A stretch of 64,000 nt of DNA from Aporhodopirellula rubra (GTDB taxonomy: Bacteria; Planctomycetota; Planctomycetia; Pirellulales; Pirellulaceae). The stretch is from contig NZ_JACHXU010000024.1 of the NCBI RefSeq assembly GCF_014192335.1, forward strand, positions 62,001 to 126,000, given 5' to 3'. Numbering within the stretch: the stretch's first letter is position 1; every line of letters starts with the position of its first letter. This document shows positions 46,285 to 56,204 of the stretch, in pieces. The notes under the pieces are model-generated. The model ran no database searches. It had not been told where the DNA came from and was given only the letters and a program-made list of their open reading frames with translations. A program made the translations under genes and the position numbers.

Positions 46285-47352
46285 TTAGGAAGGCGACGCG
46301 ACGGGAGGTGGCGTGGCGGAAACCCCGTTGGCGTGCTGTGTCTCCTTGGGCGGTGCACTCGGGCTCAGCGGCGGAGGTGAGGCTTCGATGGGGCGTAGTT
46401 GGCCTTCATTGTCCAGTTTCGAACGGCCGGCAAAGCGTGCCAAACCGGGAGCGATGCCGAACGCGAGCTCTTCGATCCGGTGAAACAGTTTGGTGATCCG
46501 ATTTTCAAGATACTGAGCCAAGATGGCTGCGGGAATCGCCACGACGAGTCCAGCGAGCGTTGTCACCAATGCGGTGTAAATCCCTTCGGACAACTGCTCG
46601 CTGCGGCTGCGATCGGCCGTCAACGTGCTCGACTCGTGAAACGCCACGATCATTCCCCAAACGGTACCGAGCAGTCCCATCAACGGTGTCGCTGCGGCGG
46701 CGAGCGTGAGCCATCGAACGGGCGCGGCATAGCGATCGGCTTCACGCTGAATCGTTTCGGTCCCGGTTCGTTCGATCTCACCGAGCGGTTGACCGGTTCG
46801 CATCAACATCGACATCACCACGCGTGCTGCCGGTGAACGGTGTTCGTGACAAACTTCCCATGCCGTTGACGGCGGGAAATGATCTTGTGATGCGGCGAGA
46901 TCGGACAACTCTTCCATCAACGCGTGAGGCATGACCTTGCTCGTTCGCAGCGACAACGTTCGCTCAACGGCGAGCGTGACCACGAGCATGCTCATCAAAC
47001 CGATCGGGGCCATGAACCATCCGCCGCGCCGAAACAGCGACAACAAATCGATCCCCGAAGGCGCGTCGCTGCCATCACCGATCGCCGTGACGGGCGCCTC
47101 GTTCATCACGTCTTCGATGTCCGCGGCGTCGATGATCTCAACGTTTTGACCGTCTTCGCTGTCTTGTGCATGCGCGGTTGAGATGGGCGATGGCACTGAA
47201 GGAAAGGTCCACGTGCACACCATCCATCCGACGAGAGCCAGCGAAAGCAATTGCACCCAACGCCGTGCTATCCCCAAACGCTCCGATCGTGATCGCGTCG
47301 AGTGAGACCGCGAGCGGTTTGACGAATTGTCTGCGGGCGGGAAAAAACGCAT
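46285..47352 (-). CDS. MotA/TolQ/ExbB-family proton channel protein
   Basis: The 355-residue protein starts at the ATG at 47352, upstream in-frame TTG ignored. An Arg/Ser-rich N terminus and a helix (VQLLSLALVGWMVCTWTF) resemble a signal or anchor. A short acidic outer region follows, then the three ExbB helices: FMAPIGLMSMLVVTLAVERTL, LTLAAAATPLMGLLGTVWGM and LVTTLAGLVVAIPAAILAQYL. GLLGTVWGMI is the family core. The N-terminal extension before the first ExbB helix is longer than in enterobacterial proteins, as is common in planctomycetes. A Pro-rich tail ends the protein. It forms the channel of the ExbD-coupled motor. Confidence 0.92.
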   Translation of the reverse strand: MRFFPPADNSSNRSRSHSTRSRSERLGIARRWVQLLSLALVGWMVCTWTFPSVPSPISTAHAQDSEDGQNVEIIDAADIEDVMNEAPVTAIGDGSDAPSGIDLLSLFRRGGWFMAPIGLMSMLVVTLAVERTLSLRTSKVMPHALMEELSDLAASQDHFPPSTAWEVCHEHRSPAARVVMSMLMRTGQPLGEIERTGTETIQREADRYAAPVRWLTLAAAATPLMGLLGTVWGMIVAFHESSTLTADRSRSEQLSEGIYTALVTTLAGLVVAIPAAILAQYLENRITKLFHRIEELAFGIAPGLARFAGRSKLDNEGQLRPIEASPPPLSPSAPPKETQHANGVSATPPPVASPS

Positions 47353-47475
47353 ACCAGAACTTTCAGTTTCTACGCGGACGGTTTGACGAAATAATCTTAC
47401 CAACGCACCCGTCGAATTGTCGAACGGGCACTTCCCGAGTGGGCCTTCAAGGGCGGAGAGATGTTCACAAGAGAA

Positions 47476-47500
47476 TAAAAACCAGGGGGGACAGCACCCC
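47476..47500 (-). terminator. Possible intrinsic terminator after the TPR gene
   Basis: On the minus strand GGGG-TGCTGT-CCCC is followed by CCTGGTTTTTATT, six bases after the TPR gene stop. The stem is short but GC-only and a T-run follows. It may partly separate the TPR gene from the ExbB gene. Confidence 0.4.
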
Positions 47501-47505
47501 GCCGA

Positions 47506-50500
47506 TCAACCCTTCAACGCCGCGAGCCGCTCGCGCGACTGCGTCGCCAACTCGTGACGGGGATGTTTGTCCACTACATATTGGTAAAACCTCACAGCAT
47601 AACCGCGAGCTTTCTGCTTTGAAGACTCTGTTTTTGCGACATCGAACAAAGATTCCGCACAACGGCCAGCCTCAAAACCGCTTTTCGCCTGCCAATTTTT
47701 GATCCCATCGGGGGCTTGGTCCGCCCCAAACCCGTACATCACGCGTTGAAATTCCGGAATCGCGTCAGAGTATGACTTATTGGCGAAGTGAATCTCGCCC
47801 ATCATGAACCGTGCCCTCGCGGCGAGTTCGTTTCGATAGTTGTCCGCGACTTGGCCGTAGAGTTTCAACGCCTGGTCCTCGTTGCCCGCTTGCTGGTGAG
47901 CAAACCCGGTCTCGTAGAACACTTGGGGGAGATAGGTCGTTGCGGGGAACCGTCGACGCAGTTCATCGTACCATTCGATTGCGGCATCCCAATCTTTCAA
48001 TTGCGCCGCACTCTGGCCGCCGTGCAGCAGCGTCAACTCACGTACTTGACGTTCCGCTTCATCGCGGAGCGTTTGAGCTGAATCATCGTCGGTCTCGATT
48101 TTGTCGCGTGCCATCGAGTACGCCCGCAGCGCGGTGTCGAACTTATTCTGTTTGAAACGCGACTCGCCCACCATCATCATCGCGTCGAGGATGAGCGGAC
48201 CGTTGGCGGCTTCGCGGAACTGACGAATGAAGGCGGCTTCCGCGGCGGCAAAGTTGCCTGACTTGAAGTAGGACCAGCCGAGCCGGTAGAGCGACTTTTC
48301 GAGCAGTTCGTTCTGTTCGGACGAATCGTCGTTCTGTGGTTTTGCCGCAATTTCAAACGACTCCGCCGCCGACTTCCACTGCTCGTCGTTGTATTGTTTT
48401 TGGCCGACGAAGTACGCGGCTTCGCTCACCATCGGGTTGTCGGGATAGCTCGTGATCAGCGTTTGGAATTGCTCGATCGCTTTGTCTTCATCACCGGCTT
48501 CCTTCAACGACCAACCGAGTTCGTAGATGACTTTGTCCATTCCCGGATAATCGGGAACATCGCGAACCAGCTCACCCAATCGCTCGGCGGCTTGTTCCGG
48601 TCGGTTTTGGTTTTGCCGGACGAGTGCGAGTTCATACAGACCGTGCCCACGCAGAATGCCACTGGGGTTGGTTTCGAGAAACCGATTCAAATCGATGGCC
48701 GCGTTGTCGTAATCGTTGACGTTGCGGAACGAGATGCCACGCGCCAACAACGCATCGTCGCGGATCGCGTGATCGGGGAATTTTTCGATCGTTTCACCGA
48801 GCGAACGGATCGCCCCCGCGTGATCACCGAGTGACATTTGTGCCCATCCCTTGCCGTAGAGGGCGAACGGTAACAGCGCCGGATCGCGGCCCGATTCAAT
48901 CACGGGCGTGAACTCTTTGATCGCTTCGGCGAATTGACCATCATCGCTCGCGAGCTGGCCGAGTTTGAATCTTGCTTGATCGGCCATTTTCGTATCAGGG
49001 CTGCTGTCGATCAACTCACGCCAAATGCCGATCGCGGCTTCACGATTATTGGCCTGCAATTGAGCTTCGCCGGCCAACAGAAATGCCTCGTCGCTGCGTG
49101 CCCATTTCGGATCCGCCTCGCGACTGGCTTTGAACGCGTCGGCGGCAGCGGTGGCGTTTCCGGTTTTGAGCTGTGCCTGTCCGGCGAGCAATAACGCCTC
49201 GGCACGGAGGCTCGCGTCCTGAATGGTATCGAGTTCGCTGGTGATCAGTTTGGCGGTTTTCGCCGGTTGATCTGACGAGTTATACGCGGTCGCACCGCGT
49301 AGGATCCACTGGACACGTTGCCCGTTGTCGCGATAGGCGGGATTGTCGATCAGGTTTTGATAACGCTCGGCTGCTTCACTTGCATCGCCAGCCAACAATC
49401 TCGCCTCAGCACTGATGAATGCCGCGTCGGGGGTAAGCGTGTTATCCGCAAAACGTTTTGAGAAATCATCGGCGAGCCGTCGGGCCTTATCGTGTTCTCC
49501 GATTTGCAGTGCCGTGAACGCACCGTTGTAGATCGCACGTGGAGCCAATGGCGAGGTCGGATAGTTGTTGGCGATCTTCTCGAACGCGTCCAACGCGTCG
49601 GCGAGTTTATCTTCTTGAAACGATAACGCTTCGGCGGCGTCGAGACGCAACGACACGGCGTACTCGCCTTCCGCCCCGATATCCAATTGGTTCGACGCGA
49701 CCGTGTAGGCGCTTTCGGCAGCCCGCTTCATCTCGGGCGAACCCGACGGCGAGGCAGCCGCGTCTGCCAATTCGATTCGGGCGAGCCAGTGAGCCGCTTC
49801 CGTCGAGGCGACCAAATCTTCACCACCGAGCAATTGCCGAAAACCGTCGGCAGCGGCATCCATTTGGCCCGATTGGTATCGTGTCTGTGCGGCCGCGAGC
49901 ACGGCGGCAGTCTTGTATTGAGAGTTGGGGAATTCCTTGATCAATCGCTCGTAACGCGTCGCCGCTTCGTCTGACTTTTGCAATCGTGCGAACGAGAACG
50001 CTTGACGGAACAACGCGTGGGCACGATCGTCGTCGGTTGCCAATCCTGTCGAGTCATCGATTACTTTTTGAAACATACCGATCGCTCGATCGAACCGGTC
50101 TTCGAAAAGATGGATGTCCCCGAGTCGCAGTTGAACGTCGACAACGAGGTCCGTCTCGATGCATGCCTGCAGCAATTGTTCGTATGACTTGGCTGCGGCC
50201 TCAAAATCGTCCGTTTCTTCTTGAGCGATTCCGCGTGCGTAGAGAGCGTCGCAACGCAGTGGCGACTTTTCGATGTCGCCCATCTGTAGCAATTTGCTGT
50301 AATACTCGATCGCCTGTTTGGGATCACCCATCGAATACGCCGCTTCGCCGCTGTAGAAGTAAGCACGACCGCGGTACTGAGATTTGGGATTTTCTTTGAG
50401 CAGTTGTTTGTAGGCGGCCAACGACTCTTGCAGCAGACCTTTGTCAATCTTTTCGTCACCGATCGCGGCGGCGTAAAAGCACCAACCTCGATTGGAAAGG

Positions 50501-50847
50501 CTTTCCTCGCGGAGTTCGTATTTCGGGGTCTGCAACGCGCGACCGAACGCGGTCGCGGCTTCGATCAAATCCGGTGGATCGGTTTGCATGTAGCAAACGC
50601 CGAGATAGTGCGCGACCTTCGGGGCGAGTTTGTGTTGCGGATATTTCGCCAAAAACTCTTTCCAATTGTCGATCGCCAATTCGACGGCGCCGTTGGTTTG
50701 GAAATTTGCGGCGTCGGCGTAGAGTGCCATTGCGGCGGGATCGGACGTCGCCTCAGTGTCTTGAGCCTGGAGCGTTGTTGAAAACAACAGGACGAGCAAC
50801 ATCAGAGCGGACAGCGGTGAACCGATGCCACAACGAAAGAACAACAT
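47506..50847 (-). CDS. Large secreted tetratricopeptide-repeat protein
   Basis: The 1113-residue protein has a signal peptide (LSALMLLVLLFSTTLQA). Nearly all the rest is TPR helices, with repeated patterns such as FLAKYPQHKLAPKVAHYLG, LLKENPKSQYRGRAYFYSG, RYERLIKEFPNSQYKTAAVL and WYDELRRRFPATTYLPQVFY. This resembles YbgF/BamD-like and outer-membrane-linked TPR proteins, though much longer. It is the first gene of the minus-strand set with ExbB, ExbD and the TonB-shaped protein, and may scaffold that machine in the periplasm. A Tol-Pal-like function, with CpoB/YbgF replaced by this giant, is a reasonable inference. Confidence 0.88.
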   Translation of the reverse strand: MLFFRCGIGSPLSALMLLVLLFSTTLQAQDTEATSDPAAMALYADAANFQTNGAVELAIDNWKEFLAKYPQHKLAPKVAHYLGVCYMQTDPPDLIEAATAFGRALQTPKYELREESLSNRGWCFYAAAIGDEKIDKGLLQESLAAYKQLLKENPKSQYRGRAYFYSGEAAYSMGDPKQAIEYYSKLLQMGDIEKSPLRCDALYARGIAQEETDDFEAAAKSYEQLLQACIETDLVVDVQLRLGDIHLFEDRFDRAIGMFQKVIDDSTGLATDDDRAHALFRQAFSFARLQKSDEAATRYERLIKEFPNSQYKTAAVLAAAQTRYQSGQMDAAADGFRQLLGGEDLVASTEAAHWLARIELADAAASPSGSPEMKRAAESAYTVASNQLDIGAEGEYAVSLRLDAAEALSFQEDKLADALDAFEKIANNYPTSPLAPRAIYNGAFTALQIGEHDKARRLADDFSKRFADNTLTPDAAFISAEARLLAGDASEAAERYQNLIDNPAYRDNGQRVQWILRGATAYNSSDQPAKTAKLITSELDTIQDASLRAEALLLAGQAQLKTGNATAAADAFKASREADPKWARSDEAFLLAGEAQLQANNREAAIGIWRELIDSSPDTKMADQARFKLGQLASDDGQFAEAIKEFTPVIESGRDPALLPFALYGKGWAQMSLGDHAGAIRSLGETIEKFPDHAIRDDALLARGISFRNVNDYDNAAIDLNRFLETNPSGILRGHGLYELALVRQNQNRPEQAAERLGELVRDVPDYPGMDKVIYELGWSLKEAGDEDKAIEQFQTLITSYPDNPMVSEAAYFVGQKQYNDEQWKSAAESFEIAAKPQNDDSSEQNELLEKSLYRLGWSYFKSGNFAAAEAAFIRQFREAANGPLILDAMMMVGESRFKQNKFDTALRAYSMARDKIETDDDSAQTLRDEAERQVRELTLLHGGQSAAQLKDWDAAIEWYDELRRRFPATTYLPQVFYETGFAHQQAGNEDQALKLYGQVADNYRNELAARARFMMGEIHFANKSYSDAIPEFQRVMYGFGADQAPDGIKNWQAKSGFEAGRCAESLFDVAKTESSKQKARGYAVRFYQYVVDKHPRHELATQSRERLAALKG

Positions 50848-51196
50848 AGGGGATCTATTCTGAGTAGAAAGGTTTACGTGGTTCGGACGCGAAGCATCTC
50901 CGGTGATCGGAGCGTCATGGAACGTCGACGGGAGCAGCGACGCGGGATCTTGGCGAGAACGCGTCTGAGTTTACCAAGTATTGCGGCGGCGGGTCTGTCG
51001 CCGATGCAAGATTTGATTTCACCGACGGAGAACGCGTTGAGGCAACGACTCCACCCCCAAATGGGCTCTTCGGTGGGCGAGCGTACGTCGTATTTTCTGA
51101 TCGGAATATGAACAAACGTTGCACAATGGGTGTGGCGATACATCGCCGCGTGTTCGTTAATAGCGAATCAGGTGATCAATGCCGGACCGACGCGTG
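50848..51196. other. 349-bp interval, nothing recognised
   Basis: This lies between the TPR gene start and the DUF1844 gene end, both minus strand. It should hold the TPR gene promoter. No gene or clear hairpin was seen. Confidence 0.3.
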
Positions 51197-51712
51197 TTAA
51201 CCACGCACGCTGACGTACGTCATTCGAAGTGCGTGCAGGGCTTCGCTGAGCATCTTCGATTCGTGCTCGGAAAGGTTGCCCTCCGTTTTTGCCGTCAACA
51301 TGTCGAGCATGTCGATCGTGTGTTTCGCCATCCGCTTGTCGACTTTGGTTTCGCCGTCGACGGGACTCGGCATTTGGCCTAGCGCACTGATCGCTTGCGT
51401 GAACAACATCGAGACCAAAACCTCGAAGCTCGGCGTCGGCAGCGGAGGGCCACCGTCACCCGTCGGGCTTTCGGTTGCGGACGTTTCGGGGGACGGAGCG
51501 TCGGCGACCGGTGATTGTGCCGCGTTGCTTTCGGGCTTACTGGCGCCTGCGGTCGCTGCAGCCTCGGTTTGCTCGTCGCCGGCAGGTGCCGTGTCGGTCG
51601 CTTCGCTGGCCGCGGCCTGTTTCTCTTTAGCGACTTGCTCTTTCCAATCCGAGTCGACGATGATTTTCGGCGATGGTTCGGTGGACTCTTGTTCTTCGTT
51701 TGCGTTGGACAT
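51197..51712 (-). CDS. DUF1844 domain protein
   Basis: The protein has 171 residues. The first 90 are low-complexity, rich in Ala, Glu, Ser and Pro. The last 80 carry DUF1844: FEVLVSMLFTQAISALGQMP, then a helical segment with MAKHTIDMLDMLTAKTEGNL and ALHALRMTYVSV. The family is often found next to core metabolic genes, and its function is unknown. The start is one base from the pyrG stop, so the two are co-transcribed. No signal peptide is present; the protein is cytoplasmic. Confidence 0.85.
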   Translation of the reverse strand: MSNANEEQESTEPSPKIIVDSDWKEQVAKEKQAAASEATDTAPAGDEQTEAAATAGASKPESNAAQSPVADAPSPETSATESPTGDGGPPLPTPSFEVLVSMLFTQAISALGQMPSPVDGETKVDKRMAKHTIDMLDMLTAKTEGNLSEHESKMLSEALHALRMTYVSVRG

Positions 51713-51713
51713 A

Positions 51714-53402
<1,689 letters not shown>

Positions 53403-54428
53403 TCATTTTCCTCCATACCACACGCCCCGCAACCACTGGTGCCGTCGCAACCGTTGCAATACCTCTGGTGTGAAATCGGGCAGCCCCGCAGCGGCAACGT
53501 TTTTCGCTGCCTGTTCGGGGTTTCGCATGCCCACAATCACCGTGCTGACGGCGGGATGTGACTGCGAAAATTTTATTGCCGCATCGGCGAGCGAATAGTC
53601 ATCAGTCAGTCCCAAATCCTCCAGATCCGCCGAAATTTCAGCCACGCGATCGGCCGTCCGCTGCATCCGGTCGCCCCCAAAATACGTGCTGCGGAAATCA
53701 TCATCGGGGAATTGGTGATCGGCGCCGTATTTCCCAGTCAATCCGCCCTCGTCCAGCGAAACCCGCACGATCACGCCTGTCCCGGTTTCCTCAGCCACGG
53801 GCAGCAGTTGGGCGGCGGGCTCCTGTTCGAAAAGGTTGAAAACAATCTGAACGACGTCAACGAGTCCGTCGCGCATCAGTTGGACGACGCAGTTTTGGTC
53901 CTGCTCAGGCGTGCAGACTCCGATCTTTCTGATCTTTCCCTCCTCCCGCAATTTCTGCAGAACGAGCAGCGGTTGCGGGTCATCGTTCCACGCCCGCGTC
54001 CAGGTGTGCAATTGCAGCAAATCGAGGCAATCGGTCTTGAGGTTCTTCAGTCGCTCTTCGACATTCGACCGGATATACGCCGCCGAATAGCGATCCTGCC
54101 ACCGACAATACGGGCTCGGTGGCCACGGTCCGGCCGACGGCGGCGTCTTGGTCGCCACGTGGAGCGTCTCGCGAACTTGAGGCGGCAATTGGCTGAGCAT
54201 GTCGGCAATCACGTGCTCGCTGCGACCGTCGCCGTATCCGGGAGCGGTGTCGATGAAGTTGATCCCCGATGCGATCGCCTTTTCCAACGCTGCGACCGAT
54301 TCCGAATCGTCCTGAACGCCCCATTGTCCGCCCAAGGCCCAACCGCCAAAGCCCAATGAGGACACCTCAAACCCGTCACGACCGAGACGGTTTTGTTTGA
54401 TCGGAGAGTTTGGTCGTGATGTGGTCAT
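53403..54428 (-). CDS. Aldo/keto reductase
   Basis: The 341-residue cytoplasmic NADPH-dependent TIM barrel has LGRDGFEVSSLGFGGWALGG at the N terminus. INFIDTAPGYGDGRSE carries the catalytic Asp and Tyr. KTDCLDLLQLHTW holds the active-site His, and STVIVGMRNPEQAAKN is the C-terminal cofactor-phosphate loop. These are standard aldo/keto reductase marks, close to the L-galactose/pyridoxal-type bacterial group. It reads towards pyrG on the same strand with a 39-base gap. Its substrate, probably a sugar or aldehyde, cannot be inferred. Confidence 0.92.
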   Translation of the reverse strand: MTTSRPNSPIKQNRLGRDGFEVSSLGFGGWALGGQWGVQDDSESVAALEKAIASGINFIDTAPGYGDGRSEHVIADMLSQLPPQVRETLHVATKTPPSAGPWPPSPYCRWQDRYSAAYIRSNVEERLKNLKTDCLDLLQLHTWTRAWNDDPQPLLVLQKLREEGKIRKIGVCTPEQDQNCVVQLMRDGLVDVVQIVFNLFEQEPAAQLLPVAEETGTGVIVRVSLDEGGLTGKYGADHQFPDDDFRSTYFGGDRMQRTADRVAEISADLEDLGLTDDYSLADAAIKFSQSHPAVSTVIVGMRNPEQAAKNVAAAGLPDFTPEVLQRLRRHQWLRGVWYGGK

Positions 54429-54738
54429 GTTGGGGCAGTGGTGTGGGGAGGCGGGAAATTCAAGGCAATCGGGAGCAATCTCGAAAGACCATGCGATCGA
54501 TCGATTCGCTAAAATACCGCTTCGACGTTAACCCTTCCAGCGGTATGGAATGACTACCAGCAACCCGACGCGTATTCGCGGGAGCGGCACTTGCATCCCG
54601 CAAGTCCAACTTCTCAAGTTGTTCAGCGTCTCAGTGCGTCCTCCGCCGCACACCGGCCCTGCTAGAACTTGCTTATCGATCGCTGGCTCGGGTCCGGTGA
54701 CGAGGCCGTGCGAAGCGAGTCCCGATTAGCCGATGGAC
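54429..54738. other. 310-bp interval, nothing recognised
   Basis: This lies upstream of the aldo/keto reductase and downstream of the frameshifted gene. No gene, clear terminator or repeat was seen; it may contain the reductase promoter. Confidence 0.3.
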
Positions 54739-55238
54739 CTACTCTGCGTCCTGCTCATCTCGCGATGGCTGATCCGCCGTCGTGATGCCTTTCCATCGAT
54801 AGACAACGGGCTTCTGCGTGTAGTTGCGGTACCGGTTTCCATGCAACATCCCAGGAATGTCATAGAACTCGTCGCCATCGATCTTGTAGACGTACGAGAG
54901 GCCGTTTTCGGTCGTTCCGCCTGGAGGGTAGAACGACAGCACACGGACGCTGCCGGTTTCGCTGAGTTCAAACTCAACGATGTGCTCGTGCGTCATCTTC
55001 CCCAACGCGATGTTGTATCGTCGCAAAGTCTCTGTGTTGCCCTTGATGGTTTTGACGCTGCGCGTCTTCGGTTGGTTGTTGGGTTGTTTCCGTGAAGCAA
55101 CTCCCACGAACCTTGGATCGCGTTCAAATCGCTCGCGAGATTGGAATCGGATTGAACAGTTGCGTCGTCGCCGAACACGTTTGGCGAAAACAGAATTGAG
55201 GCAATCAACGCGACTGCAGCGAACGTGATGTTCTTCAT
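54739..55238 (-). pseudogene. Frameshifted secreted TIGR03067-like protein
   Basis: A start at 55238 encodes a signal peptide (ITFAAVALIASILFSPNVFG) and the segment LNAIQGSWELLHG, typical of the TIGR03067 lipocalin-like family. That frame then runs into unrelated sequence. The rest of the domain continues in another frame to 54739, with IKGNTETLRRYNIALGK and MTHEHIVEFELSETGSV, then YKIDGDEFYDIP. The switch lies near 55080-55090 in a run of AAC/CAA repeats on the minus strand. The total of 500 bases is not a multiple of three. Either the gene is broken by a small indel, there is a sequencing error, or the slippery repeat allows programmed frameshifting. Family members are common in planctomycetes and their function is unknown. 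Confidence 0.7.
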
Positions 55239-55275
55239 GATTCGAGTCCGATTTTGGTCGGGAGTGACCAATCGT

Positions 55276-55596
55276 TCAAATCGGCGATGTGAACTTCAAA
55301 CCGACGATGCCAATGATGATCAATGTTACGAAAACACATCGGACCATGCTCGCCGATTCGCCAAACAACATGATACCAAAGATCACAGTGCCAACGGTTC
55401 CGATCCCGACCCAGACTCCATATGCCGTTCCAACAGGAAGCGACTTCAGTGAGATACCGAGCAGCGTCATGCTGATCACCATCGCGGTGATCGTGAGAAT
55501 CGTGGGGAGCGGTTTGGTGAAGCCTTCGGTGTACTTCAACCCGATCGCCCATGCGATCTCGAACAAACCGGCGATAACTAAGATGACCCACGCCAT
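55276..55596 (-). CDS. sugE: Gdx/SugE-type small multidrug resistance family guanidinium exporter
   Basis: The 106-residue protein has four membrane helices, the usual SMR length. The N-terminal segment MAWVILVIAGLFEIAWAIGL carries the essential Glu13 of the first helix. KSLPVGTAYGVWVGIGTVGT is the SMR core, and ISLKSLP and FGESAS sit as in SugE. This fits the Gdx subtype, which exports guanidinium in exchange for protons, better than the EmrE subtype. The ATG at 55596 has AGGGAGA seven bases upstream; a longer in-frame ORF only covers the leader. A guanidine-II riboswitch in that leader supports the substrate assignment. Confidence 0.92.
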   Translation of the reverse strand: MAWVILVIAGLFEIAWAIGLKYTEGFTKPLPTILTITAMVISMTLLGISLKSLPVGTAYGVWVGIGTVGTVIFGIMLFGESASMVRCVFVTLIIIGIVGLKFTSPI

Positions 55597-55602
55597 GTAA
55601 TG

Positions 55603-55609
55603 TCTCCCT
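55603..55609 (-). promoter_or_regulatory. Shine-Dalgarno of the guanidinium exporter
   Basis: AGGGAGA on the minus strand lies six bases before the ATG at 55596 and six after the second aptamer hairpin. Guanidine binding could therefore control its accessibility. Confidence 0.7.
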
Positions 55610-55615
55610 ATCAGG

Positions 55616-55660
55616 CAGGGCCGTCCCTGATCGAGTATGGAGCGGTGAGGTCGTCCCCAC
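55616..55660 (-). promoter_or_regulatory. Guanidine-II (mini-ykkC) riboswitch
   Basis: Read on the minus strand, two hairpins with ACGR tetraloops stand in tandem. The first, GTGGGG-ACGA-CCTCAC (55660-55645), has a 6-bp stem with one G-U pair. The second, CAGGG-ACGG-CCCTG (55629-55616), has a perfect 5-bp stem. A 15-base linker joins them. This is the defining structure of the guanidine-II aptamer, and the gene downstream is a SugE/Gdx exporter, the commonest target of the class. Guanidine bridging the two loops should free the ribosome site and turn translation on. Confidence 0.9.
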
Positions 55661-55683
55661 TTCCAGGTAATGCAACCATTGTA

Positions 55684-55689
55684 AGTATA
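55684..55689 (-). promoter_or_regulatory. Candidate -10 element for the riboswitch-exporter transcript
   Basis: TATACT on the minus strand lies 24 bases before the first aptamer hairpin, so transcription would start shortly ahead of the riboswitch. No matching -35 hexamer is clear. Confidence 0.4.
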
Positions 55690-56204
55690 CAGCAATCTTT
55701 CGTCACGTGCCGCTTTCAATGACGCAGAGAAAATGGTGAACACGCATCAAAGATCACAACGGTTTGTTTGCACATCGAGTCGCGTCCCGGTGATGCGCAA
55801 GGCCACGGATCAAAGTAAAGGGCGACCATCATTATTGATGCCTCGTGCTCGTGAAACCACGTTTGCATTTTAGCGGTTGCATCGCCCAACCGCTTGACGC
55901 CTTGCAACTGTTTTTTCCGCAGTCATGAATCGATGCTCTATATGCGGACCCGTTTTGCGATCGAGAATCGCTTCCGCAGCGAGCAGAAATCGAACGTCGA
56001 TTGAGACAAGAATAGCCGGGCAATCGGACGTGTTTTATGCTAGTGTGTTAAACGCACTTCGAAAGCAAAACGCGATCGTTAACAGCAACAAGGCCTATAG
56101 ATTCGTTGTTGCGGTTGATCACAAAAACCTATCGCTCGCTTCGTAGCCTTCTTCCTGCCTGCACTTCCTCTCCCTCCTTCGTGCGCTGCAATTACATCTG
56201 ACTT
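55690..56204. other. 515-bp divergent intergenic interval
   Basis: This lies between the exporter transcript and the PSD1 gene, which read away from each other. It should hold the PSD1 promoter. No convincing gene was seen; a 63-codon minus-strand ORF at 55716-55907 has no family features. Confidence 0.3.

Noticed and set aside
55597-55743. N-terminal 49-residue extension of the exporter ORF
   Set aside because: It covers the riboswitch and Shine-Dalgarno; SMR proteins start at the proposed ATG.
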